From assembly GCF_007004765.1 (NCBI RefSeq), contig NZ_VIKR01000002.1, positions 1,178,001 through 1,242,000 of the forward strand: DNA of 64,000 nt, written 5' to 3'. The position numbers were made by a program, and so were the translations under genes. Position 1 is the first letter of the stretch. Every line of letters begins with the position of its first letter. The notes below the pieces were generated by a model. That model searched no databases. It worked only from the letters and a program-made list of their open reading frames with translations, and had not been told where the DNA came from. Below, piece after piece: positions 55,424-64,000 of the stretch. Origin of the DNA: Aliikangiella marina (lineage in GTDB: Bacteria > Pseudomonadota > Gammaproteobacteria > Enterobacterales > Kangiellaceae).

Positions 55424-56248
55424 TTAACCAGTGACGATTGATGACTTGGTTGCTTGTTTCATTGCTTCAACAAACTCTCCAAGTTTGTTTAATAGAGTCG
55501 CGGGATCGTCCTTGTGTTGTTCGATTATTTTGACAACTGCAGAACCACTTATCGCCCCGTCGGCACCTGACTCTATAGCCTGCTTAACCTGAGCGGGAGA
55601 TGATATACCAAATCCAAGTAAACTCGGCGGAGCGCCAAACCTTTTTAAGGAGTCGATAATCCCTTCAACCGGCATTTCTGCTTGTGTTTCGGTTCCTGTT
55701 ACTCCAGCACGGCTTAGCAGATAGGTGTAGCCGGCACCGAGATGAGCAACTTTTTTTAAAGTTTCCTCTGTAGCATTAGGGGTGGCGATAAATATTGGTT
55801 GAATATTGTTGCTGTTGGCTGCGTTTATAAATCGCTCGCTTTCAAGTGTCGGTACATCTGCAACCAAAATGGAGTCAACACCGGATTCGCTCGCTTGTCG
55901 ATAGAAGTTATCAACAGAGTTGCCAACGACTAAGTTCGAGTAAACTAATAAGCCAATCGGAATTTGTGGATAGTCTTTTCGAATATTGGCGATTAGATTA
56001 AAGCATCGAGCCACAGTGGCTTCGTTTTCCAAAGCTCTTATTGCCGCTGCTTGAATTACCGGCCCGTCAGCGATTGGATCGGAGAAGGGAATGCCGAGTT
56101 CCAGCGCATCTGCGCCGCTGTCAATCAGGGTTGTTATGATTTGATAACATAAATCGAGATTAGGGTCTCCGAGCATCACAAATGGTACGAATGCACCTTC
56201 ATTATTGGATTTCAAATTAGCAAAACATTGTTGGTATCTGTCAGTCAT
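55424..56248 (-). CDS. trpA: Tryptophan synthase alpha chain
   Basis: 274 residues; cleaves indole-3-glycerol phosphate and passes indole to TrpB. Active-site Glu50 ([18 protein letters not shown]) and Asp61 are visible, and [11 protein letters not shown] and [28 protein letters not shown] form the phosphate site. ATG at 56248, 23 bases after trpB. Last gene of the operon. Confidence 0.97.
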   Translation of the reverse strand: MTDRYQQCFANLKSNNEGAFVPFVMLGDPNLDLCYQIITTLIDSGADALELGIPFSDPIADGPVIQAAAIRALENEATVARCFNLIANIRKDYPQIPIGLLVYSNLVVGNSVDNFYRQASESGVDSILVADVPTLESERFINAANSNNIQPIFIATPNATEETLKKVAHLGAGYTYLLSRAGVTGTETQAEMPVEGIIDSLKRFGAPPSLLGFGISSPAQVKQAIESGADGAISGSAVVKIIEQHKDDPATLLNKLGEFVEAMKQATKSSIVTG

Positions 56249-56271
56249 AATCTTTTCCTAGTGGCTGCGGA

Positions 56272-57462
56272 CTAATCAATAGTATCTTCAGGCTTTAGAA
56301 CGCTTCGAACATGAGCCAAGTCTTTGTCGCCGCGTCCCGATAAATTGACGACGATTATTGTTCCATCATCAGCTTTCTCTGCAAGCTTTAATGCGTAGGC
56401 TAACGCATGTGACGACTCCAGCGCTGGAATAATTCCTTCACTCTTTGATAAAGTTTGGAATGCTTCAAGGGCTTCTGTGTCAGTTGCTGATACGTACTCA
56501 ACACGACCGATATTTTTTAAGTGAGCATGTTGAGGGCCTACGGCAGGGTAGTCTAACCCTGCCGATATTGAGTAGGATTCTTCTATCTGACCATCGTCAT
56601 CTTGCATGACATAGGTTTGGGCGCCGTGCAAAATACCAAGTTTTCCTTTTGCCAAGGTCGCACCGTGTTCATGAGTGTCAACACCTTTACCCGCCGGCTC
56701 TACCCCGATTAGCTTTACTGTTTCTTTGTCGAGCAAATCGGCAAAAAGTCCGATGGCGTTCGAGCCACCACCGACGCAAGCAATAGCGTAATCGGGTAAA
56801 CGACCTTCAGCTTCGAGAATCTGCTTGTGAACTTCTTCTCCTATCATTTTCTGAAACTCTCTCACCATTGTTGGAAATGGATGAGGGCCCGCTGCGGTTC
56901 CGAGGAGGTAATGGGAGTTTTTATAAGTAGCAGACCAGTCTCTGAGTGCTTCATTACAGGCATCTTTTAATGTCCCACTTCCTGAAGTCACAGGTATAAC
57001 TTTGGCCCCCATGAGCTCCATCCTAAAAACGTTGGGTTGTTGTCTTTGACAATCCACTTCCCCCATGTAAACGCGGCATTTTAACCCCAGAAGTGAGCAG
57101 GCTATCGCCGTTGCCACACCGTGTTGGCCAGCACCAGTTTCAGCGATTACTTCTGTTTTTCCCATTCGTTTTGCCAACAATGCTTGACCAAGAACTTGGT
57201 TAGTTTTGTGTGCGCCACCGTGAAGAAGGTCCTCTCGTTTTAGATAGATTTTAACTTTATCGTTTGGAGAGAGATTTTTGGTAAGCGTTAGCGGGGTTGG
57301 ACGCCCAGCGTAGTTTTTGAGTAAGTCGGAAAATTCTTTTTTAAAAGACTCATCCGATTGAGATTCGATAAAAGCACCTTCGAGTTGAGTGAGAGCTGGA
57401 ACTAGTAGCTCCGGCACATACATTCCACCAAAGTCCCCAAAATAGCGATTTAACTTTGTCAT
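56272..57462 (-). CDS. trpB: Tryptophan synthase beta chain
   Basis: 396 residues; PLP enzyme joining indole and serine. PLP-Lys86 is in HGGAHKTNQ, with GGGSNAIG phosphate loop, [12 protein letters not shown] and [17 protein letters not shown]. Complete. It begins 11 bases after the trpCF stop. Confidence 0.98.
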   Translation of the reverse strand: MTKLNRYFGDFGGMYVPELLVPALTQLEGAFIESQSDESFKKEFSDLLKNYAGRPTPLTLTKNLSPNDKVKIYLKREDLLHGGAHKTNQVLGQALLAKRMGKTEVIAETGAGQHGVATAIACSLLGLKCRVYMGEVDCQRQQPNVFRMELMGAKVIPVTSGSGTLKDACNEALRDWSATYKNSHYLLGTAAGPHPFPTMVREFQKMIGEEVHKQILEAEGRLPDYAIACVGGGSNAIGLFADLLDKETVKLIGVEPAGKGVDTHEHGATLAKGKLGILHGAQTYVMQDDDGQIEESYSISAGLDYPAVGPQHAHLKNIGRVEYVSATDTEALEAFQTLSKSEGIIPALESSHALAYALKLAEKADDGTIIVVNLSGRGDKDLAHVRSVLKPEDTID

Positions 57463-57473
57463 TAGTTTACCTT

Positions 57474-58856
57474 TTATACTCTTAAATTTTGGAATAATTG
57501 CGCGATCTTTTGTTCGCTCTTTAATCCCGGCTCGTGTTCAACACCCGAACTGAGATCAATCCCAAAAACATTTTTCGATACTGCGTCTACTGCATTATTT
57601 AAATTGATACCACCAGCTAACATTACTTGCGTGCAATCAATCGTTTCAAGTAACTGCCAGTCGAAGGTATGTCCAGACCCGCCATAAGTGCTAGAATCTG
57701 TGTCCAAAAGATATCGGTTTACATCTGGATTTTTGATAAAGCGAATTTCATCAGATATTCGTTCGGCTTTCCAAATTTGAACTTGATTTAATTTCGACTT
57801 TAGTTCGGCAATGTATTCTGCAGTTTCATCGCCATGTAATTGAACTGCGAATAGCGAAAGTGTTTGTGCAATATTCACAATCTTTTCGATAGATTCGTTG
57901 ACAAAAACACCTACGTACTTCAGTGGAGCTGTGGATACTAGTTGTTTAGCCGCGTCCAGCTCGATATAGCGTTTTGATTTTGGATAAAAAACAAGGCCTC
58001 CGAATATACCTCCGTGCTTGTCAACAGCGGTTGCATCTTGAGGCGTTTTCAAACCACAAATTTTAACGTTACCAAACAATAGTGATTTACAATGACTGCG
58101 CATATCAGCTTGGGCCATAATAGATGAACCAATCAAGAAGCCATTGACCAAAGGTGATAAGCGTTTGATATCTTGATAAGTTTCGATACCAGATTCCGAG
58201 ATAAGAATTACATCTTTATCGACTTTACTAACAAGCTTTTCAGTTGTTGCTAAGTCTATCTTTAGTGTTTTTAAATCTCGATTATTAATGCCAATTATCT
58301 TTGCATCCAGTTCAAGCGCTCTGGATAACTCTGATTGATCATGCACTTCGGTTAGCACATCCAGATTTAAAAACTCGGCAACTTGCGCAAGACTGTTGTA
58401 AGTCTCATCATCTAATACGGAAAGCATTAACAAAATTGCATCAGCGCCATAGTGACGAGCTTCGTATACTTGGTAGCAATCGATAAAAAAGTCTTTGCAA
58501 AGAATGGGCTGGTCAACCCGCTTGCTCGCCGTTTTAAGATATTCAAAGTCACCTTGAAAATATCGATTATCAGTTAATACCGATATTGCGCTAGCAAAGT
58601 CTTTGTACTGGTCGAGTATTTCATTAATATTAAAATCGGCGCGAATCAACCCTTTAGAGGGAGATGCTTTTTTACACTCTAAAATAAAGTCAGACGCTTG
58701 ATTGCTAAGCGCTTTTTTAAGGCTGCGTTCACTTGGTTTTATTTCCGCTTTAAAATCTACCAGTGGCTTGCGCTTTTTTCTCAGGTCGACTTCGACGCGT
58801 TTATGATTAACAATTTCTTCGAGCACATTGCGCTTGCTCGCTTCAGGACTAAGCAT
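57474..58856 (-). CDS. trpCF: Indole-3-glycerol-phosphate synthase / phosphoribosylanthranilate isomerase fusion
   Basis: 460 residues, two TIM barrels. Residues up to about 260: IGPS ([63 protein letters not shown]). From about 265: PRAI ([45 protein letters not shown]). The same fusion as E. coli TrpC. It overlaps the end of trpD by 8 bases. Confidence 0.97.
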   Translation of the reverse strand: MLSPEASKRNVLEEIVNHKRVEVDLRKKRKPLVDFKAEIKPSERSLKKALSNQASDFILECKKASPSKGLIRADFNINEILDQYKDFASAISVLTDNRYFQGDFEYLKTASKRVDQPILCKDFFIDCYQVYEARHYGADAILLMLSVLDDETYNSLAQVAEFLNLDVLTEVHDQSELSRALELDAKIIGINNRDLKTLKIDLATTEKLVSKVDKDVILISESGIETYQDIKRLSPLVNGFLIGSSIMAQADMRSHCKSLLFGNVKICGLKTPQDATAVDKHGGIFGGLVFYPKSKRYIELDAAKQLVSTAPLKYVGVFVNESIEKIVNIAQTLSLFAVQLHGDETAEYIAELKSKLNQVQIWKAERISDEIRFIKNPDVNRYLLDTDSSTYGGSGHTFDWQLLETIDCTQVMLAGGINLNNAVDAVSKNVFGIDLSSGVEHEPGLKSEQKIAQLFQNLRV

Positions 58857-59871
58857 TTACGACCTCCGTTTGGCTAACTTCAGCGAGAGAGAGGAGCGTT
58901 TCAAATGCTTTACCGCTCTCAATAACGGCTTTCGCATCGACAACACCTTGTTTAATTGTCGCACTTTTGCCAACTACATAAAAAAGAGCGCCTGCATTCG
59001 CTGCGACAGTATCGATTATTGCAGGATCCGCTTCACCTTTTAATACGGCTACAAACTGACGCGCATTTTCTTCTGGTTCGCCACCAAATAGTGCATCTAA
59101 AGGAACCGGTTGAAGCCCAAAATCACTTGGCGATAACTCGTACTCGTGAATTTCGCCGTCTTTTAATTCAGCAACAACCGTTGAGCCTGCAAGGGTGATT
59201 TCATCACATCCACAACTATGAACAACCATTGCCGATTTACAACCCGATAATCGAAGAGATTCCGCTGCAGCATAACAGTATTCGGGAGAATAAACTCCCA
59301 TCAACTGAAATTCTGGATTTGCTGGATTAATAAGCGGCCCAAGCAAATTAAAAATAGTACGCGTACCAAGTTGATTTCTAATTGGCATAACATGTTTAAC
59401 GCCCGGGTGATATTGCGGTGCGAACAGAAAGGTTACGCCAACTTCGTCAAGACACTTGCGAGCGATCTCTGGCGCCATATCGATTTTAATCCCAAGTCGT
59501 TCTAACACGTCGGCAGAGCCACACTTACTTGATATAGAACGGTTTCCATGTTTAACCATTTTAATACCATGAGTCGCAGCCAGAAGTGACACTAAGGTTG
59601 AAATATTTAAGGTGTGTTTTCCGCTTCCCCCAGTGCCACAGCTATCGGCAGAGCTATACTCTGGCTTATCGAAGAAATTTGCTTGCGTTCTAAGCGCTTG
59701 CGCGGCTCCAGCTACTTCTTCAGGAGATTCCCCCTTCATTTTCAATGCAATAAGAAACGCAGCAATCGTAATAGGATCTTGTTCGCCTCTAACAAACTCG
59801 CCGAAGATTGATTCTGCATCATCTTTAGTTAAATTCTCTTTTTGGAACAATTGTGCTAGTTGTTGTTTCAT
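58849..59871 (-). CDS. trpD: Anthranilate phosphoribosyltransferase
   Basis: 340 residues. PRPP-binding glycine loop GTGGSGKHTLNISTL, KHGNRSISSKCGSADVLERLG and KHVMPIRNQLGTRTIFNLLGPLINP are all present. Here TrpD is separate from TrpG, unlike E. coli. Overlaps trpCF by 8 bases and begins 43 bases after trpG. Confidence 0.97.
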   Translation of the reverse strand: MKQQLAQLFQKENLTKDDAESIFGEFVRGEQDPITIAAFLIALKMKGESPEEVAGAAQALRTQANFFDKPEYSSADSCGTGGSGKHTLNISTLVSLLAATHGIKMVKHGNRSISSKCGSADVLERLGIKIDMAPEIARKCLDEVGVTFLFAPQYHPGVKHVMPIRNQLGTRTIFNLLGPLINPANPEFQLMGVYSPEYCYAAAESLRLSGCKSAMVVHSCGCDEITLAGSTVVAELKDGEIHEYELSPSDFGLQPVPLDALFGGEPEENARQFVAVLKGEADPAIIDTVAANAGALFYVVGKSATIKQGVVDAKAVIESGKAFETLLSLAEVSQTEVVNA

Positions 59872-59914
59872 CGCTATTTACTCATTTAATTTAAATTCGT
59901 TCTGTTTCTCTTTC

Positions 59915-60547
59915 TTATTTTGTCGTCGTTTCATCGCTCAGTAACCACTGAATAGAGGACTGTAATAAGTGACTGCCCTGAGTGGTTAAAATAGATTCTG
60001 GATGAAATTGAAAACCTAAAACCTTTTTTTCGCGATCCGCGACAGCCATGACTTCTTTTTCTCGGTCGCTTGTGGTTGCGATGACCGCCAAATCATCGGG
60101 AGTGACCTCTGCGACCAATGAGTGATATCGAGCAGCTTGAAAATATTTTGGCAAGTGTTCGAAAATCGTTGCTGCAAGGTGATCGGTGTCATCATAAATA
60201 ATCTGGTCAGCCTTCCCATGCACAATACTTTTTGCTTGACCAATTTTTCCGCCATATTGCTGTACAATGGATTGATGACCCAAACAAATGCCTAGAATGG
60301 GTAGTTGGCCGGCATACGCTTTGATCACTTGAAGAGAAATACCCGCAGAATCTGGATTACCTGGCCCAGGAGAAATCACAATGATGGTTTGTTTATCTGC
60401 TAACCGGCTCTCAGTAAAAATTGATTCAATCGGTGTGTCATTTCTAAAAACAACAACCTCAGCGTCGAGCATTCGAAATTGGTTTACGAGGTTATAAGTA
60501 AACGAATCGAAGTTGTCGATCATAATTATTTGTAAGGGTAAACTCAT
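59915..60547 (-). CDS. trpG: Anthranilate synthase glutaminase component
   Basis: 210 residues, class I glutamine amidotransferase: ISPGPGNP, nucleophile Cys88 in LGICLGHQSIVQQYGG, His in FQFHPESILT. Its ATG overlaps the trpE stop by one base (TAATG), indicating translational coupling with the partner subunit. Confidence 0.97.
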   Translation of the reverse strand: MSLPLQIIMIDNFDSFTYNLVNQFRMLDAEVVVFRNDTPIESIFTESRLADKQTIIVISPGPGNPDSAGISLQVIKAYAGQLPILGICLGHQSIVQQYGGKIGQAKSIVHGKADQIIYDDTDHLAATIFEHLPKYFQAARYHSLVAEVTPDDLAVIATTSDREKEVMAVADREKKVLGFQFHPESILTTQGSHLLQSSIQWLLSDETTTK

Positions 60548-62289
60548 TAGCTGTTCCCCTCGGTTTGAGTCTTTTTTATAACTATATTTGATCCCGTTTG
60601 CTGGCAGATCCGATTGGCGTTTTTGATCGCATTGATGACCGCTAAAGCTTTATTTTCTGTCTCTTTGGCTTCCATGAGTGGGTCAGAATCGAAAACTACT
60701 CCCGCACCAGCTTGAACATAGGCAAGGTTATCTCGGCAGAACGCTGAGCGAATAACAATGCAAGTATCCATGTCGCCTTGACCATTCAAATATCCGACCG
60801 CACCGCCATAACTGCCTCTGCGTTTTTGTTCTGAACGTCGAATTAATTCTGAAGCCTTGATTTTGGGCGCACCAGTTAATGTTCCCATATTCATGCATGC
60901 CTGATAAGCATGTAAAGCATCAAATTCGGGGTTAAGTAATCCCTTAACGCACGATACGAGGTGCATAACTTGCGAGTATCGATCAACGGCTAAAAGACGC
61001 GGAACATGTGTTGTCCCTGGACGACTTATTCGCGCAATGTCATTTCGTGCGAGATCGACCAGCATCATATGTTCAGCAAGCTCTTTTTGATCGAGTTTAA
61101 GCTCTGCTTCAATTCTTGCATCAAGATCTAAGTCGATTTCGCCGCGACTGTTTTTGCCGCGAGGGCGAGTACCAGCGATCGGGTAGAGCAGTACTTCATT
61201 AGACTGGCTATCATATTTCAGCGCGCTCTCCGGTGAAGCGCCGAATAACACGAAAGCTTGGTCTTGCATATAAAATAAATAAGGACTCGGATTAGCGGAC
61301 TTGAGTTGGCGGTATGCTTCTATAGTTGATTGACAGTTGAGCGAATAAGTTCGAGAGGGCACTACTTGAAAAATATCCCCTTGGACGATGTTTGCTTTCA
61401 ACTTTTCAACTAATTGAGCAAACTGCTGATCATCAAGATTAACCGTTACTTGCTCGTTTTGGGAATCGTTGTCGGAATCATCATTTTTATTGCCTGATAA
61501 CGTTAAGCGATTTTTATCATCGGATTGAATACCGACAATCTGGTTATTTTCTTCTGCTCCTAATTGATTTATTTTAAGCTCAAACTCAGCAAATTTTCGG
61601 GATAAATCAAAATAGGTTTTATCCTGTTCCTCTCCAGAGAAGTGATTGCCAATCAATCGCTTTGAGTTGTTCTGATGATCAATAATCAATAAGGTTTCGG
61701 CTAGATAGAAGACAAAGTCTGGACAGCTATTTTGACCGTCTGTCACTTCTGGAAGCTGCTCAAATGTCGCGATAAAATCAAAAGCAAAAACACCACACAA
61801 GAATAATGAAAACTCATTAGCGGTATTAGCGACAAAAGCGCTTTTGATTAATCTCAGAATATTGATCGGTGAGGCGCTTTTTAGACGTGAATCTTCATCG
61901 AGATTCGGTTGTTGTTGCGCAATTTGAATTGTCAGCTTAGGGAGACCTTTGGGATCCCCCTGAGCTAAAACTGACTCCTGGACTTGTTCGTCATAGTTCA
62001 CCATTTGTGCAATATGTTTCAACGCATTTGAACCATTTTCTGATAGCGACTGCAGGACGACTTGTCGCCCATTACATTCGATTCGAAGTGCTGCAGCCAG
62101 CATCAAAATACTTTTTACATTCTCTTTAGACTCTATTTCACTCGACTCCAAAAGCATCCGGTTTTGGGTCGTTGTATCTTGCAAGCTGAGCCTGCGAAAA
62201 ATTTCCACAGGCTCGAGCAAGGAGTCGACTCCTTTAACAATGGTCTTGATTTGACCAAAGTTTGCTTGGTTCACGTTGATCGATGACAT
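60547..62289 (-). CDS. trpE: Anthranilate synthase component I
   Basis: 580 residues, longer than E. coli TrpE (520). N-terminal Trp-binding motif LLESSEIESKEN at residues 46-57 is the feedback-inhibition site, so inhibition by Trp should work. The catalytic C-terminal chorismate domain is present (GDIFQVVPSRTYSL, PYLFYMQDQAFVLFGASPES, PIAGTRPRGK, RSQVMHLVS-like, GTLTGAPKIKA, YGGAVGYLNGQGDMDTCIVIRSA, QAGAGVVFDSDP). Between them, about residues 245-285, lies an Asp/Asn/Gln-rich low-complexity insert (KNDDSDNDSQNEQ). Its ATG overlaps the stop of the DAHP synthase gene by one base. Confidence 0.97.
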   Translation of the reverse strand: MSSINVNQANFGQIKTIVKGVDSLLEPVEIFRRLSLQDTTTQNRMLLESSEIESKENVKSILMLAAALRIECNGRQVVLQSLSENGSNALKHIAQMVNYDEQVQESVLAQGDPKGLPKLTIQIAQQQPNLDEDSRLKSASPINILRLIKSAFVANTANEFSLFLCGVFAFDFIATFEQLPEVTDGQNSCPDFVFYLAETLLIIDHQNNSKRLIGNHFSGEEQDKTYFDLSRKFAEFELKINQLGAEENNQIVGIQSDDKNRLTLSGNKNDDSDNDSQNEQVTVNLDDQQFAQLVEKLKANIVQGDIFQVVPSRTYSLNCQSTIEAYRQLKSANPSPYLFYMQDQAFVLFGASPESALKYDSQSNEVLLYPIAGTRPRGKNSRGEIDLDLDARIEAELKLDQKELAEHMMLVDLARNDIARISRPGTTHVPRLLAVDRYSQVMHLVSCVKGLLNPEFDALHAYQACMNMGTLTGAPKIKASELIRRSEQKRRGSYGGAVGYLNGQGDMDTCIVIRSAFCRDNLAYVQAGAGVVFDSDPLMEAKETENKALAVINAIKNANRICQQTGSNIVIKKTQTEGNS

Positions 62290-63305
62290 TATGCAACAAC
62301 CTTACCTGCAGCTTGAATAAATGGCTTGATTTCATTCATCAGTTTTGCAAAATGAGCCTCATCGAGCGATTGCGCGCCGTCAGATAAAGCGACTTGTGGG
62401 TTGTAGTGGGCTTCGACGATCACTCCGTCGGCACCGCAAGCGACAGCTGCTTTTGCCATAGGGCCGACAAGCTCCCTAATACCAGTACCGTGTGAAGGGT
62501 CAACAATAACAGGAAGATGGCTCTTGGTTTTGATGTAGGCGACTGCATTCAAGTCGAGAGTATTGCGAGTCGCTTTTTCAAATGTACGGATCCCTCGCTC
62601 ACAAATGATGACGTTTTGGTTGCCTTCGTTATAAATATACTCAGCAGCTAAAAGTAATTCTTCAATGGTCGCAGACATTCCGCGTTTTAAAATAGCGGGT
62701 TTGTGAGACTGACCGACTGCTTTAAGCAATTTGAAGTTTTGCATGTTTCGGGCACCAATTTGAAAAGCATCAACATATTGTTCGAGCATTTCCACGTGGG
62801 CCGGATCGATTATTTCTGTTACGCACGGAAGGCCATATTCTTTTGAGGCTTCTTGAAGCAGCTGCAAACCTTCTTCCTCTAATCCTTGAAAACTATATGG
62901 TGAGGTCCTGGGTTTAAAAGCGCCACCGCGAAGGCCTACTGCACCGTATTTTTTAACGAGTTCGGCCGATTTGAAAATTTGCTCTCGGTTTTCGACCGCA
63001 CAAGGGCCTGCGATTATGGCAAAGGAGCCACCGCCGATCGTCACATCGCCAAACTGCACCTGAGTGTCGTGACTTTGCAGTTCGCGGCTGACCTGTTTGT
63101 AAGTACTTAAGATAGGTTTAACATTTTCTACCATAGGATGGGCGCCGATATTGAGGTTATTGAGGATCCTTTCGTCGCCTAATGCCCCAAGGACAATTCT
63201 TTCGGTTCCAGGCATGTACAGTGGTTTCAAATTGACAGATTCAATCTGCGCGAGTATTTCCTTGGCTTCAACTTCTGTTGCTTCTGGCTTTAATACGATA
63301 ATCAT
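62289..63305 (-). CDS. aroF: DAHP synthase, type I-beta (AroF/TM0343 class)
   Basis: 338 residues; condenses PEP and erythrose-4-phosphate, the first step of aromatic synthesis. An N-terminal ferredoxin-like regulatory domain (MIIVLKPEATEVEAKEILAQI) is followed by the barrel: IIAGPCAVENREQI (Cys102), LRGGAFKPRTSPYSFQG, CERGIRTFEKATRN and VDPSHGTGIREL. This is the beta subclass, not the E. coli AroFGH type. Being the first gene of the Trp operon puts pathway entry under Trp control by attenuation; the N-terminal domain of relatives mediates feedback. Confidence 0.93.
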   Translation of the reverse strand: MIIVLKPEATEVEAKEILAQIESVNLKPLYMPGTERIVLGALGDERILNNLNIGAHPMVENVKPILSTYKQVSRELQSHDTQVQFGDVTIGGGSFAIIAGPCAVENREQIFKSAELVKKYGAVGLRGGAFKPRTSPYSFQGLEEEGLQLLQEASKEYGLPCVTEIIDPAHVEMLEQYVDAFQIGARNMQNFKLLKAVGQSHKPAILKRGMSATIEELLLAAEYIYNEGNQNVIICERGIRTFEKATRNTLDLNAVAYIKTKSHLPVIVDPSHGTGIRELVGPMAKAAVACGADGVIVEAHYNPQVALSDGAQSLDEAHFAKLMNEIKPFIQAAGKVVA

Positions 63306-63378
63306 TGGTTTATCCTCTAAGTTAATAATATCTTCAATCTGTAATTAAAAAATTCGGTTTCTTTCCGTCAAATTAAGC

Positions 63379-63408
63379 AAAAAAAAACCCGCTTGAAGGA
63401 GCGGGTTT
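63379..63408 (-). terminator. Attenuator terminator 2 (before aroF)
   Basis: On the minus strand AAACCCGCT pairs perfectly with AGCGGGTTT (9 bp, plus-strand 400-408 with 385-393 of 63xxx), loop CCTTCA, followed by a T-run. It lies between trpL2 and aroF. The upstream half of the stem can instead pair with 63441-63448: GAGTGGGT with ACCCGCTC (63399-63406), one G-U, forming the antiterminator. CACTCA (63457-63462) pairs with TGAGTG (63444-63449) as the pause hairpin. Confidence 0.92.
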
Positions 63409-63438
63409 CAAAAAGTCGTCTTTTTTAGACAGCATCGG

Positions 63439-63504
63439 TTACCCACTCAAAGTATCTGAGTGCCACCACCATGCTGTATGAATATTGTTGTGTCTGTTAA
63501 TCAT
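63439..63504 (-). CDS. trpL: Trp leader peptide 2 (three adjacent Trp codons)
   Basis: 21-residue ORF, ATG at 63504, TAA at 63439-63441. Sequence MINRHNNIHTAWWWHSDTLSG in two parts: MINRHNNIHTA then WWWHSDTLSG. Three consecutive TGG codons sit just ahead of the pause hairpin, the layout of a Trp attenuator. No strong ribosome binding site is visible upstream; a weak promoter of its own (63505-63585) cannot be excluded. Confidence 0.88.
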   Translation of the reverse strand: MINRHNNIHTAWWWHSDTLSG

Positions 63505-63585
63505 GATTTTAATCGTCTATTTATTTAATTTCGCTATTTCTAGAACAAGATTAATTATTCGTTGTTTAAAGCGGCAATTCGGACA

Positions 63586-63619
63586 TAAAAAAACCCGTTA
63601 GATTGCTCAAACGGGTTTT
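63586..63619 (-). terminator. Attenuator terminator 1
   Basis: On the minus strand AACCCGTT (63610-63617) pairs with AACGGGTT (63592-63599), extendable by A-T pairs, followed by a run of seven T. It lies after trpL1 and 82 bases before trpL2. The antiterminator GGGTTTTC (63649-63656) pairs perfectly with GAAAACCC (63613-63620), and the pause hairpin is ACTCTCT (63678-63684) with AGAGGGT (63653-63659). Confidence 0.92.
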
Positions 63620-63657
63620 CAAATTCTTTACAAATCGCGTATACGCCAGAAAACCCT

Positions 63658-63720
63658 CTAGTTTTGCCAGTGCCACCAGAGAGTAGAAATGTTGTGTGCG
63701 TGTACATTTATTGTTTTCAT
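63658..63720 (-). CDS. trpL: Trp leader peptide 1 (Trp-Trp-His-Trp)
   Basis: 20-residue ORF, ATG at 63720, TAG at 63658-63660, ending LWWHWQN. Three Trp codons in four positions lie in the pause-hairpin arm. The stop codon falls directly in the antiterminator arm, as expected. The ribosome binding site is weak. It is contained in a longer chance ORF in another frame (63566-63763), which I reject. Confidence 0.9.
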   Translation of the reverse strand: MKTINVHAHNISTLWWHWQN

Positions 63721-63733
63721 GGGGCAAAGGTAT

Positions 63734-63763
63734 CTTATAAGTCTCGGCACTGTCAAGCGTCAA
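63734..63763 (-). promoter_or_regulatory. Probable sigma70 promoter of the trp operon
   Basis: -35 TTGACG (63758-63763), 17-18 base spacer, -10 TTATAA/TATAAG (63734-63740). The predicted start is near 63727, which would leave only about 6 bases before the trpL1 ATG; a start further upstream is possible. No TrpR operator is recognised. Confidence 0.65.
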
Positions 63764-63893
63764 TTTTTTGATATAAGCAAAATATATTGTTTTATTTCAC
63801 GACAAAAAAACGCAACTTCTTGAAAATTGACTATATTTATACAAGAAATGCCTGCGTTAAGCGGAGATTTTTTGAGCCGAGTAGGGTGGAAAA

Positions 63894-63918
63894 TCGACAT
63901 TTAACGAATTGGTATAAT
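63894..63918 (+). promoter_or_regulatory. Candidate promoter toward the right edge
   Basis: A good -10 TATAAT lies at 63913-63918, with GGTATAAT context; a TCGACA at 63894 is too near (13-base spacer) for a standard -35, so the -35 is uncertain. It faces the partial gene starting near 63992. Confidence 0.4.
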
Positions 63919-63991
63919 TATTGCCTTCATTCTAGCTAAACGCAGAAATTAGGCTGATCCGACAAAAATCTGACAAATAGGAACATCAGAC

Positions 63992-64000
63992 GTGGCTGCA
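63992..64000 (+). CDS. Possible gene start at window edge (partial)
   Basis: GTG GCT GCA begins after AGGAA (63979-63983) at a normal spacing. Only three codons are in the window, so the product cannot be named; it could be chance. Confidence 0.3.

Noticed and set aside
63566-63763. Minus-strand 65-codon ORF covering trpL1
   Set aside because: It uses a TTG that is the promoter -35 and reads through terminator 1 in another frame; the 20-residue Trp-rich ORF explains the region better.
1-64000. tRNA, rRNA, CRISPR array, insertion sequence or prophage
   Set aside because: I read both strands for T-loop motifs, regularly spaced repeats, transposase or integrase motifs and phage genes and saw none; this is by eye and a covariance-model search would be decisive.

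Overview
The window is chromosomal DNA of a moderately AT-rich gammaproteobacterium. The gene content and order support this: map-glnD-dapD-yffB, mltF divergent from purL, an E. coli-type trpC-trpF fusion, PldA, SelO and GlnD. A marine Kangiella/Aliikangiella-like lineage is my guess from overall style only. I see no rRNA, tRNA, CRISPR array, prophage or insertion sequence.

Layout. (1) 1-4448, minus strand: map, glnD, dapD and the start of a yffB-like gene (protein start, nitrogen signalling, lysine/peptidoglycan precursor). (2) 4628-8469: an amine-type FAD oxidoreductase, recA behind an unusual octamer tandem repeat, and two small genes. (3) 8928-16037: mltF, split by a 26-bp tandem duplication, then purL and pldA. 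(4) 16259-24641: ATP-grasp protein, SelO, MarR regulator, secreted protein, CBS-pair protein, PEP carboxylase and a periplasmic solute-binding protein. (5) 24744-35625: a GGDEF/EAL protein, a TPR protein, malic enzyme with an ACT domain, a PhoX-type phosphatase, a membrane coiled-coil protein, a beta-lactamase-fold hydrolase and an AraC/GyrI regulator. (6) 35983-40268: a membrane ion cluster (CPA2 antiporter, MscS channel, ZntB/CorA). (7) 40422-50496: an Asp-box repeat protein with a MoaD/ThiS-like protein, divergent from an AraC regulator, which precedes a six-gene acyl-CoA degradation operon (thiolase, FadB-like fusion, acyl-CoA dehydrogenase, CaiB-type CoA-transferase, transglutaminase-like, APH-like). 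(8) 50534-54974: a second GGDEF/EAL protein, a periplasmic ATP-dependent DNA ligase (LigE), a YceI lipoprotein and a VOC protein. (9) 55365-63763, minus strand: a complete tryptophan operon, aroF(DAHP synthase)-trpE-trpG-trpD-trpCF-trpB-trpA.

The strongest new observation is upstream of that operon. There are two consecutive, complete transcription attenuators. Each has its own Trp-rich leader peptide (WWHW in the first, WWWH in the second), its own antiterminator pairing and its own Rho-independent terminator. Neither leader peptide is a normal annotated gene. Shared sequence suggests one is a copy of the other. In series they would give a steeper response to charged tRNA-Trp than a single attenuator.

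The second theme is short perfect or near-perfect tandem duplications (8-26 bp) at many places: before recA, twice after the 8131-8469 gene, inside mltF (frameshifting it), at the 3' ends of the CBS gene and of the 32324 gene (both include the stop codon), and upstream of phoX. This suggests frequent slippage or short-duplication events in this genome.
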